Assembly (NCBI GenBank): GCA_045594445.1
Contig: JAZNYL010000100.1
Span: forward strand, 1 to 16,459
Direction: 5' to 3'
Source: SVQP01 sp045594445
Lineage (GTDB): Bacteria; Bacillota; Clostridia; Oscillospirales; CAG-272
DNA length: 16,459 nt
Positions 6,851 to 12,276 of this stretch are shown here, one piece after another. The notes beneath the pieces are model-generated. The model searched no databases. It saw only the letters and a list, made by a program, of their open reading frames with translations, and was not told the origin of the DNA. A program made the position numbers and the translations under genes. Positions within the stretch are counted from its first letter, which is position 1. Each line of letters starts with the position of its first letter.

Positions 6851-7639
6851 ATGGAACGAATTGAAGCACTGAAAAGCTACTACGAAAACTACGACGAGCA
6901 CGCACGTCTTGGTTCACAGCACGGATCGGTGGAATTTCTGACTACCGTACACTATATTGAAAAATACTTAAAGCCGGGCATGACCATTCTGGAGATCGGC
7001 GCGGGCACGGGACGCTATTCGCATTATTTTGCGCAAAAGGGCTACGACGTAACCGCCGTGGAGCTGATGGAGTGCAATATCGAGGCCTTTATGCGCAACA
7101 CCAAAGAGGGCGAATGCATCTCGATCTCGCAGGGCGACGCGATTGACCTATCGGAATTCTCCTCGGACACCTACGACGTCACGCTGCTGCTTGGCCCCAT
7201 GTATCACCTCTACACCGACGAGGACAAGCACGCCGCTCTTTGTGAGGCGGTGCGCGTGACCCGCCCGGGTGGCACGGTCTTTGCCGCATACTGCAACAGC
7301 GACATGACGGTTTACCAATTCTGCTTTGCGCGCGGTGGTATTCACGATCCGCAATACAAGGATCTGATCGACTACGACACCTTTGCGCTGAGTTCCACAC
7401 CCGCCGAGATCTTTGCCCTGTACCGCAAGGAGGACGTTGACGCGCTGGTATCTCCCCTGCCCGTACAGCGGTTGCATTACGTGGGCGCGGATATGCTGAC
7501 GCACTACATTGGCGACAAGGTGGACGCCATGGACGCGGAAACCTTTGCGCTTTACATGAAATATCACCTGAGCATTTGCGAACGCCCCGACATGGTGGGC
7601 GCGACCAATCATATTTTGGACGTATTGAGGAAAATTTGA
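6851..7639 (+). CDS. Class I SAM-dependent methyltransferase
   Basis: This protein has 262 residues. SAM-binding motif I is ILEIGAGTGRYS (46-57), the acidic residue at the end of strand 2 is Glu71 (AVELM), GDAID lies at 95-99, and the post-II region LLLGPMYHL at 112-120 is characteristic of UbiE/Methyltransf_11-like enzymes in Firmicutes. The C-terminal 110 residues form a substrate cap with aromatic residues. The GGGGG run at 6839-6843 is the only ribosome-site candidate before ATG 6851, so translation initiation may be weak. The gene ends one base before the next ATG (TGA at 7637-7639, ATG at 7641), so it is translationally linked with the GNAT gene. Substrate is unknown; a small molecule is more likely than protein or RNA, but this is inference. 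Confidence 0.8.
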   Translation: MERIEALKSYYENYDEHARLGSQHGSVEFLTTVHYIEKYLKPGMTILEIGAGTGRYSHYFAQKGYDVTAVELMECNIEAFMRNTKEGECISISQGDAIDLSEFSSDTYDVTLLLGPMYHLYTDEDKHAALCEAVRVTRPGGTVFAAYCNSDMTVYQFCFARGGIHDPQYKDLIDYDTFALSSTPAEIFALYRKEDVDALVSPLPVQRLHYVGADMLTHYIGDKVDAMDAETFALYMKYHLSICERPDMVGATNHILDVLRKI

Positions 7640-7640
7640 C

Positions 7641-8138
7641 ATGAACATCACAATCAAAAACACAGCGCCCTGCGAGGCAGAGGCGCTTGTCAGAATTCAA
7701 AAAGCAGCTTTTATGCCGCTATACGAAAAATATCACGATGAAGGCAGCCCCGCTTTGCGCGGTGCAGACGATCTACTTTTGCGCATGACTCCAAACTACC
7801 GCATCTTTACCATTCTCTGCGACGGAGAAATGGTTGGCGGAATCTTTTATCGTCTGCATGGCAAATACACTCCCGACAAATTTTTGGGCGAGGGCGAATA
7901 CTACCTCTGCCGCATCTGGATCGATCCAAAATACCAAAACAAAGGCATTGCTGCTGCGGCTATCTTACTTTGCGAGCGCGAATTCCCCGATGCGCGACGC
8001 TTTTTCGTAGATTTTCCCATCGACATGGAGAAAAACAAACGCTGTTATCAAAAGGTCGGATTTTGCGACACGGGCGAACGCAGACCCGGTGGCCAAAGCC
8101 TGACGCTGGCACTTTACAAAAAGGAGATGAAACCATGA
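7641..8138 (+). CDS. GNAT family N-acetyltransferase
   Basis: This protein has 165 residues. The GNAT core is visible: strand 4 CRIWIDPKYQ (90-99), the acetyl-CoA pyrophosphate loop QNKGIA (99-104, Q-x-x-G-x-A pattern), helix 3 AILLCEREF, and motif B residues NKRCYQKVGF (132-141), in which Tyr136 sits at the usual place of the catalytic or CoA-thiolate-stabilising tyrosine. It overlaps the kinase gene by the four bases ATGA (8135-8138), and the kinase ribosome site AAGGAGATGA lies inside its 3' end, so the two are translationally coupled. Acetyl acceptor unknown. The ribosome site is GAGG 10 bases upstream of ATG. Confidence 0.8.
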   Translation: MNITIKNTAPCEAEALVRIQKAAFMPLYEKYHDEGSPALRGADDLLLRMTPNYRIFTILCDGEMVGGIFYRLHGKYTPDKFLGEGEYYLCRIWIDPKYQNKGIAAAAILLCEREFPDARRFFVDFPIDMEKNKRCYQKVGFCDTGERRPGGQSLTLALYKKEMKP

Positions 8139-8707
8139 GCAAAACCTTAGTCATCATCACGGGCCCGCACGCGGTGGGCAAAATGACGGTTGGGCAGGAG
8201 CTGGCCAAGATCACGGGCCTGCGCCTGTTTCACAACCACATGTCCATTGAGCTCGCACTCAAGCTGTTTGATTTCGGCACACCCGGATTCCGCGAACTCA
8301 ACGAGACCATCCGCAAGACCGTGTTTGAGCAGTTTGCCGCGGGCCACCTTCCCGGGCTGATCTTTACCTACATGATGGATTTTGACCAGCCGAGTGAATT
8401 TCTTTATTTGCACGAAATCATAGAACTGTTTTCATCGCACGGCGCAGATTGCCACGTCGTCGAGCTTTGCGCGGATTTTGAAGAGCGTCTGGCACGCAAT
8501 AAGAGCGAAAACCGCCTTGCGCAAAAGGAATCCAAGCGCAACTTGGAGCGAAGCGAGGCCGAGATGCGACATACGCAAGCAACGCACCGTCTCAATTCCC
8601 GCGAAGGTGAGATTTTGCCCTTTGAGAGCTATCTCAAGATCGACAACACCAATCTTGCCCCGGACGAGGTGGCCAAGATGATCAAAGAGCATTTTGGGAT
8701 TGCGTGA
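8135..8707 (+). CDS. P-loop NTPase, AAA/shikimate- or nucleotide-kinase-like
   Basis: This protein has 190 residues. The Walker A motif GPHAVGKMT (10-18) has Met between Lys and Thr, a form common in small kinases of the shikimate/adenylate-kinase-like or zeta-toxin-like group. The downstream HNHMSIELA (33-41) is probably a substrate-binding helix. VVELCADFEERLARNKSENR (108-127), with several Arg/Lys, resembles the lid that closes over ATP. ATG 8135 is chosen because it overlaps the preceding stop codon and follows AAGGAG. An open frame continues upstream but only inside the GNAT gene. It is the third gene of the coupled trio, so the cell needs the three activities in fixed proportion. Phosphate acceptor unknown. 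Confidence 0.75.
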   Translation: MSKTLVIITGPHAVGKMTVGQELAKITGLRLFHNHMSIELALKLFDFGTPGFRELNETIRKTVFEQFAAGHLPGLIFTYMMDFDQPSEFLYLHEIIELFSSHGADCHVVELCADFEERLARNKSENRLAQKESKRNLERSEAEMRHTQATHRLNSREGEILPFESYLKIDNTNLAPDEVAKMIKEHFGIA

Positions 8708-8718
8708 CACGAAAGATC

Positions 8719-8737
8719 GGGAGGCGAAACGCCTCCC
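8719..8737. repeat. 8-bp GC-rich hairpin after the kinase gene
   Basis: GGGAGGCG (8719-8726), loop AAA, CGCCTCCC (8730-8737), 11 bases past the stop codon. No U-tract follows, so it would protect the 3' end of the mRNA rather than terminate. It looks like a half-unit of the palindromic repeat family found immediately downstream. Confidence 0.6.
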
Positions 8738-8763
8738 CACAAGCATAACGATAAGCATACTCC

Positions 8764-8880
8764 GTAGGGGAGGATATTATCCTCCCGCCCGTAAATGGTT
8801 CATGATCGCGTCACCCAAACGCCAATCCGCCATCATCGCGTGCAGGAGTATGCATTTGCTTGCAAATATTGCTCCCCTAC
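8764..8880. repeat. Two-hairpin palindromic element, expanded copy
   Basis: The outer arms are GTAGGGG (8764-8770) and CCCCTAC (8874-8880). Hairpin 1 is AGGAT-ATT-ATCCT (8771-8783), followed by CCCGCCCG. Hairpin 2 is imperfect: left arm GGAGTATGCATTTGC (8845-8859), right arm GCAAATATTGCTCC (8862-8875), with a small internal loop. About 50 bases separate the hairpins instead of the usual few, so this copy has acquired or kept extra sequence. It fills most of the 212-base gap between the kinase and the second GNAT gene. No clear promoter for the latter was found here. Confidence 0.55.
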
Positions 8881-8919
8881 AGTTCGCCCCTTCAATTTAT
8901 GACCGAAAGGAGAAATACC

Positions 8920-9468
8920 ATGATATTACAACCAATACAAATACAACTCAAGGACGGCAGGCAGGCCGTTCTGCGCTCCCCCGAGGTTGCGGACGCGGCA
9001 GATTTGCTGGCATACATCACCAAGGCTTGCGGTGAAACCGAATTTTTGGCACGATATCCCGAGGAATGGGCAAGCATGACACTGGAGCGTGAGCAGGCCT
9101 GGGTGCAAAACCGACGTGAGTCGCCAAACACCCTTGCCATTGTCTGCTTTGTGGATGGCAAGCTTGCGGGAAACTGCGAGGTCATGTTTCACACGGGCAT
9201 GAAAACAAGCCATCGCGCGACCATTGCCATTGCAATCCTGCAGGATTACTGGGCCTTAGGCATCGGCTCTGCCATGTTTGAACAAATGATCGCAGCAGCA
9301 CGGAAGCACGGCATCATGATCATGGAATTGGAATTTATCGAGGGCAATAACCGCGCAAGAGCACTTTATGAAAAATACGGCTTTGAGATTGTCGGCAAAA
9401 AGCCAAACGCCATTCGCCAAAGGGATGGTTCTCTGCTTGATGAATATATGATGCAGAAGTATTTGTAA
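8920..9468 (+). CDS. GNAT family N-acetyltransferase (RimI/RimJ-like)
   Basis: This protein has 182 residues. The region LRSPEVADAADLLAYITKA (18-36), typical of the Acetyltransf_3-like N-terminus, is followed by acetyl-CoA loop ALGIGSA (112-118) and motif B GNNRARALYEKYGF (142-155). The latter is the hallmark NxxA..LYxxxGF of ribosomal-protein or small-molecule GNATs. ATG 8920 is chosen because AAAGGAG (8906-8912) precedes it by 7 bases. The same frame stays open further upstream but only through the repeat. It is separated from the methyltransferase trio by a repeat element and is not closely related in sequence to the GNAT at 7641. Acceptor unknown. Confidence 0.85.
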   Translation: MILQPIQIQLKDGRQAVLRSPEVADAADLLAYITKACGETEFLARYPEEWASMTLEREQAWVQNRRESPNTLAIVCFVDGKLAGNCEVMFHTGMKTSHRATIAIAILQDYWALGIGSAMFEQMIAAARKHGIMIMELEFIEGNNRARALYEKYGFEIVGKKPNAIRQRDGSLLDEYMMQKYL

Positions 9469-9489
9469 AAGTGTCACGTGTGCATCATA

Positions 9490-9606
9490 AGCGGAGCCCC
9501 TGCCAAGATCCTTCGCGGCGCATTCCCATTTTTGTCATTCTTGAGCGCAGCGAAGAATCTTAAAAATGGGAATGCTTGCTCGAGGATGACGGGCAGGGGC
9601 TCCGCT
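9490..9606. repeat. Nested 117-base inverted repeat
   Basis: Three tiers are visible. The outer arms AGCGGAGCCCCTGCC (9490-9504) and GGCAGGGGCTCCGCT (9592-9606) are 15 bases and perfect. The middle arms GCATTCCCATTTTT (9520-9533) and AAAAATGGGAATGC (9562-9575) are 14 bases and perfect. The inner arms are ATTCTT (9537-9542) and AAGAAT (9553-9558). The loop contains GTCATTCTTGAGCGCAGCG (9534-9552), a form of the GTCATCCTGAGC...GAAGGATCTT repeat scattered through many gut bacterial genomes; variants recur as GAGGATGAC and CAGGATGACA at 9582-9615. No coding signal. Confidence 0.75.
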
Positions 9607-9635
9607 CAGGATGACACTCAAGGTGTCGGGCAACT

Positions 9636-9661
9636 CGGGACGTCGAGGGCGCCGTCCCCTG
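9636..9661 (-). repeat. Half-copy of the palindromic element, minus orientation
   Basis: GGGACG (9637-9642) pairs with CGTCCC (9653-9658). Read on the minus strand it is GCAGGGG-ACG...CGT-CCCG, which matches the left half (GTAGGGG-stem1-CCCG) of the elements at 12223 and 15924. No second hairpin is seen. Confidence 0.45.
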
Positions 9662-9678
9662 CAAATATGTGTATAACC

Positions 9679-9720
9679 AAAAAACCTCCTCCCTGCCAAG
9701 GCAAGGAGGAGATTTTCTTA
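9679..9720. terminator. Intrinsic terminator, left copy of a duplicated pair
   Basis: The A-tract (9679-9684) is followed by CCTCCTCCCTGC, loop CAAG, GCAAGGAGGAG and TTTTC. The hairpin works in either direction. From 9680 it matches the terminator at 10416-10456 at 39 of 41 positions; one difference is in the loop and one at the stem base. Together the two copies bracket the barnase-barstar island. The 120 bases between this terminator and the promoter at 9841 hold nothing I can name. Confidence 0.8.
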
Positions 9721-9840
9721 CGTGATTCATTGCACCACAGCAACTTTGCGAAAGTGAGCGGGGGGACGACAACCTGTAATCATAATGTTATAATAAATCA
9801 CAGCCATTCAAACGGGTCTGCACTTTTCATAACATTTTCA

Positions 9841-9869
9841 TTGACAAATGATTAAGCACAATATATAAT
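9841..9869 (+). promoter_or_regulatory. Perfect consensus promoter before the barnase fragment
   Basis: TTGACA (9841-9846), a 17-base spacer, TATAAT (9864-9869). GGGAGGT (9870-9876) follows the -10 immediately, so a transcript starting about 7 bases past the -10 would lack most of that ribosome-site-like sequence. The promoter may therefore serve mainly the barstar gene, which has its own AAGGAG site. Confidence 0.75.
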
Positions 9870-9890
9870 GGGAGGTAATATACCTGAAAA

Positions 9891-10079
9891 ATGATTGGCG
9901 GTGATGTGTACGATAACGATGATTGTAAGTTGCCATATGTATCCGGAAGAGTATGGTATGAGGCGGACATCAATTATGTCGGAGGAAGCCGAAACCGAAG
10001 CAGAATCCTATATTCGAACGACGGTCTAATGTTTGTAACATACGATCATTACCATACATTCTACGAAGTCACACAATAA
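9891..10079 (+). pseudogene. Barnase-type ribonuclease, C-terminal fragment (frame-shifted/truncated)
   Basis: The 62 codons match residues 51-110 of Bacillus barnase: IGGDVYDN, KLP, SGRVWYEADINY, RILYS, DHYHTF. Catalytic positions are kept: Glu24 (barnase Glu73), Arg34 (Arg83), Arg38 (Arg87), His53 (His102). The first 50 residues, including Lys27 and both core helices, are absent, so the fragment should not fold by itself. The sequence just before the ATG, CCT GAA AA(A), reads P-E-K in another frame and would align with P-G-K of barnase if the A-run at 9887-9891 had one more base; this suggests a frameshift. There is no signal peptide. Full-length toxins are secreted or delivered as the C-terminal domain of large polymorphic toxins. 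The barstar start lies 9 bases downstream. Confidence 0.8.
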
Positions 10080-10088
10080 GGAGACCCT

Positions 10089-10412
10089 ATGAGCAAAGAA
10101 AAATATACGATAGATTTTTCAAACGTCAACTATTACTTTGATATACACCGTGTAATTTGGGAGGCCCTGGAATTTCCGGATTATTACGGTTGTAATTGGT
10201 CTGCATTTTGGGATTGCCTGACCGATATGTACGGAGAACCCATACGCATCGAAATCATCGGACTTGATGTGATGGAAAGAAAATTTGGTACAGAAAACGC
10301 CACCAAAATGATTGAAATTTTAAAGCGCTTCAAGCACTTCAATAATGACCGGTTTTCAAATGACATCACAATTGAAATAGTCAACGGTGACGTTCGTATC
10401 AGCCTACAATAA
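10089..10412 (+). CDS. Barstar-family ribonuclease inhibitor (immunity protein)
   Basis: This 107-residue protein matches barstar over its whole core. FPDYYGCNWSAFWDCLT (29-45) aligns with the barnase-binding helix-loop (PEYYG.N..ALWDCLT). Tyr32, Trp41 and Asp42 correspond to barstar Tyr29, Trp38 and Asp39, the last being the residue that plugs the barnase active site. Barstar Asp35 is replaced by Ser38. The C-terminal strand NDITIEIVNGDVRISL is also typical. Cytoplasmic barstar prevents self-killing by a barnase-type nuclease. The ribosome site AAGGAGA (10078-10084) overlaps the stop codon of the toxin fragment, so the pair was built as a coupled operon. The gene is intact although the toxin is not, and it is clearly richer in A+T than its neighbours, which suggests horizontal origin. 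Confidence 0.9.
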   Translation: MSKEKYTIDFSNVNYYFDIHRVIWEALEFPDYYGCNWSAFWDCLTDMYGEPIRIEIIGLDVMERKFGTENATKMIEILKRFKHFNNDRFSNDITIEIVNGDVRISLQ

Positions 10413-10415
10413 TAC

Positions 10416-10456
10416 AAAAACCTCCTCCCTGCTAAGGCAAGGAGGAGGTTTTCTTA
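10416..10456. terminator. Bidirectional terminator between barstar and AcnX genes, right copy
   Basis: AAAAACCTCCTCCCTGC, loop TAAG, GCAAGGAGGAGGTTTTC. A U-tract follows the hairpin on both strands. It serves the plus-strand barstar gene (stop at 10412) and the minus-strand AcnX small-subunit gene (stop at 10473). Near-identical to 9679-9720. Confidence 0.85.
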
Positions 10457-10472
10457 TACTATTTTTTGCTGT

Positions 10473-10916
10473 TTACTCTACAACGACCACACCGTCCTCT
10501 TTGACGGTGACGGTCATGCCGTCCTTGACGTAAGCGAGAAACTCATCGCCAAGGCAATCCACGACAGGCATGCTGACGCCCTCGACCCAAACGTCAGCCA
10601 GCACCGCGCCTGCGGCTGCCAGCGAGTCGATATGGTTTGCAAACAGCATGCAAGCGGGGCTCTTTTCCATGGCGCACGCGCAATACAGCACAAGTCCGCC
10701 CGTGGTCGAGCCGATGGTCTGCGGCAGGCAAAGTGCTTTGCCGATCATGGGCTTGCCGTGAATATCTGTGTTATTCTGGTCGCCGCACTTGACCTGCTTA
10801 TCACCAAACTGCAGCGCCATCTGGAAGGATGCCAGCGTGTTAAAGCCCTGCGTGGTCACCAGTGCCTCGGCCGTGACCTGGCCGGGGGTGACGACTCTAC
10901 CCTTGAATTCTCTCAT
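10473..10916 (-). CDS. Aconitase X swivel-domain protein (small subunit, DUF126)
   Basis: This 147-residue protein is the length of the separate AcnX small subunit. It shows the swivel-domain pattern: N-terminal GRVVTPGQVTAEALVT (6-21), then KALCLPQTIGSTTGGLVLY (60-78). The GSTTGG loop carries the conserved active-site Ser of the aconitase-type swivel domain. The C-terminal half contains DGMTVTV. Together with the large subunit it should make one dehydratase active site. Known AcnX enzymes dehydrate small hydroxy acids, for example cis-3-hydroxy-L-proline in bacteria and mevalonate 5-phosphate in archaea; which applies here is open. Its ATG (10914-10916) overlaps the large-subunit TGA by ATGA, a sign of translational coupling and equimolar synthesis. 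Confidence 0.85.
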   Translation of the reverse strand: MREFKGRVVTPGQVTAEALVTTQGFNTLASFQMALQFGDKQVKCGDQNNTDIHGKPMIGKALCLPQTIGSTTGGLVLYCACAMEKSPACMLFANHIDSLAAAGAVLADVWVEGVSMPVVDCLGDEFLAYVKDGMTVTVKEDGVVVVE

Positions 10917-12190
10917 GCCTTGTTACCTCCCGTAATAGCCTGCAAAATTTCCTCGTCTCTGTAATATCTGGAGCTTGTGTAGGTGCGCAGCTTGTTGGAC
11001 GAGGTGATGACCGGCATCTTTTTGCAAAGCGGATTGTTCATATACATTAAGGGGCAAATATACGAGGTGATGACGCCTGTTGCCTTGAGTCTTGCGGCGT
11101 AATCGGTCTGGTTGAACGCCTCCAGCACGGCAGGTGCTGCGGTCAGAACGGTGGGAATGACCACCTTCTTGTGTCCGTTTGCGGCAAGAGCTGCCTCGAT
11201 GTTGTCGGTCCATGTCTTGAGCTGCTCCAAGGACAGGTGCGGGCAGCCGACAAAGCAAAGCTTGGGGGTTGCGTCCGCGTTCTTCCACATCACGGGATAA
11301 TTGTCCTGTACGCGCTGCAGCTCAGCGTCGTCGATGATATACTCCTTCGCGCCCTCGGCGATCAAAGATTCGCCAAGCTCTACGGCCTCGGGAGTCAGGT
11401 TTGCGATATGGTAAAGGCCGACAGCGCCGTTGGATGCGGTTGCCGCACCAAAATCCTTGAGGTATGCGCAAGCGGCATCATCCAGCTCTGTACCGATCCA
11501 CTGATCCAGGCCGACCACGTAAGGCACGTCCTCCATGACCTTCATACCAATCGCCGAACCCAGCAGCTGTGCCTCGGGCTTCTTGGTGGTTTGCACCTTG
11601 ATGACCCAAGTAGCCTTTCTTCCCTCGTCGGTCAGAAGTCCGAAATAAGGCACGTAGCCCACGATTGAGCCCATGATATCAATGATGCCCGAGTTACGGT
11701 TACATCTTGCACCCAGCACAGAGTTTGCATACACAACGGCCGAGGACTCTGCCCAGGAAAGCACGTCGCCCTTGCCGGGCTTGTTGCCTACCTCGTCCAT
11801 ATAGCAGGTGCAGGAGAATGCCTTATCGTCCATCAGACCCAGCTTGTGCAGCTGATCCTCATAGAAATCCTGCTTGGTATACATGAACTTGTTGAACACG
11901 AAGTTCTGCAGCACGTTTGCGGGTACGTTCTTGTCAAGAGGTCTGGGGTCAACCGAGAATTTCTGATCCGATACCACGCCTGCATCCAGCAGCTGCTGCA
12001 TCAGATCGTACACGGGAGACATGACCTTGAGGCCAAACGAGGTTACAAGGTGATTATACTTGGAGGTAATGGGCACCAGCTTTTCGGCCTCAAACGCGTC
12101 ACCGTACATGACCAGCGTTTTCATGACCTTGGCCATGGTTTCGCCTTTTTCACCGTCCAGAATTGCCTGTTGTTCTTTTGTCAGTATCAT
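10913..12190 (-). CDS. Aconitase X catalytic domain protein (large subunit, DUF521)
   Basis: This protein has 425 residues. Family motifs are SVDPRPLD (79-86), GARCNRNSG (160-168, the GARxNR active-site motif), GYVPYFGLL (178-186), VGCPHLSLEQL (314-324) and the C-terminal CPLMYMNNPLCKKMPVITSS (379-398), with cysteines that may ligate an Fe-S cluster as known for this family. The start is taken as ATG 12190, because AAAGGA lies 9 bases upstream; the in-frame ATG codons at 12211 and 12208 lie in front of that site. It overlaps the small subunit by 4 bases. The 86-base gap to the upstream flavin oxidoreductase gene holds a palindromic element but no promoter that I can see, so the genes probably form one transcript. 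Substrate undetermined. Confidence 0.85.
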   Translation of the reverse strand: MILTKEQQAILDGEKGETMAKVMKTLVMYGDAFEAEKLVPITSKYNHLVTSFGLKVMSPVYDLMQQLLDAGVVSDQKFSVDPRPLDKNVPANVLQNFVFNKFMYTKQDFYEDQLHKLGLMDDKAFSCTCYMDEVGNKPGKGDVLSWAESSAVVYANSVLGARCNRNSGIIDIMGSIVGYVPYFGLLTDEGRKATWVIKVQTTKKPEAQLLGSAIGMKVMEDVPYVVGLDQWIGTELDDAACAYLKDFGAATASNGAVGLYHIANLTPEAVELGESLIAEGAKEYIIDDAELQRVQDNYPVMWKNADATPKLCFVGCPHLSLEQLKTWTDNIEAALAANGHKKVVIPTVLTAAPAVLEAFNQTDYAARLKATGVITSYICPLMYMNNPLCKKMPVITSSNKLRTYTSSRYYRDEEILQAITGGNKA

Positions 12191-12222
12191 AGACGTATAT
12201 CCTTTCATCATCTAAAATCAAT

Positions 12223-12272
12223 CGTAGGGGCGCACTGTGTGCGCCCGCGGGCGACCGCAGGTCGCCCCTACG
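12223..12272. repeat. Two-hairpin palindromic element, type copy 1
   Basis: The outer arms are CGTAGGGG (12223-12230) and CCCCTACG (12265-12272). Inside, hairpin 1 is GGGCGCAC-TGT-GTGCGCCC (12228-12246) and hairpin 2 is GGGCGACC-GCA-GGTCGCCC (12249-12267), joined by GC. Both stems are 8 bp and perfect. The G/C runs can pair either within the hairpins or across the whole element, giving two exclusive folds. It sits 4 bases past the oxidoreductase stop codon, inside the putative operon. No U-tract follows. It is closely related to 15924-15971. Confidence 0.85.
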
Positions 12273-12276
12273 CATT

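Noticed and set aside
7970..8134. A longer N-terminus for the P-loop kinase
   Set aside because: The extension lies wholly within the GNAT gene in another frame; ATG 8135 has a ribosome site and puts the Walker A motif near the N-terminus, as in the family.
8860..8919. A longer N-terminus for the second GNAT (ATG at 8860)
   Set aside because: It would start inside the palindromic element without a ribosome site, whereas AAAGGAG is correctly placed before ATG 8920.
9478..9855. A 125-codon plus-strand frame over the nested repeat and terminator
   Set aside because: It crosses a terminator and inverted repeats, lacks a ribosome site, and no family is recognisable. I also checked it as a possible N-terminal part of the barnase and saw no similarity beyond the last few codons.
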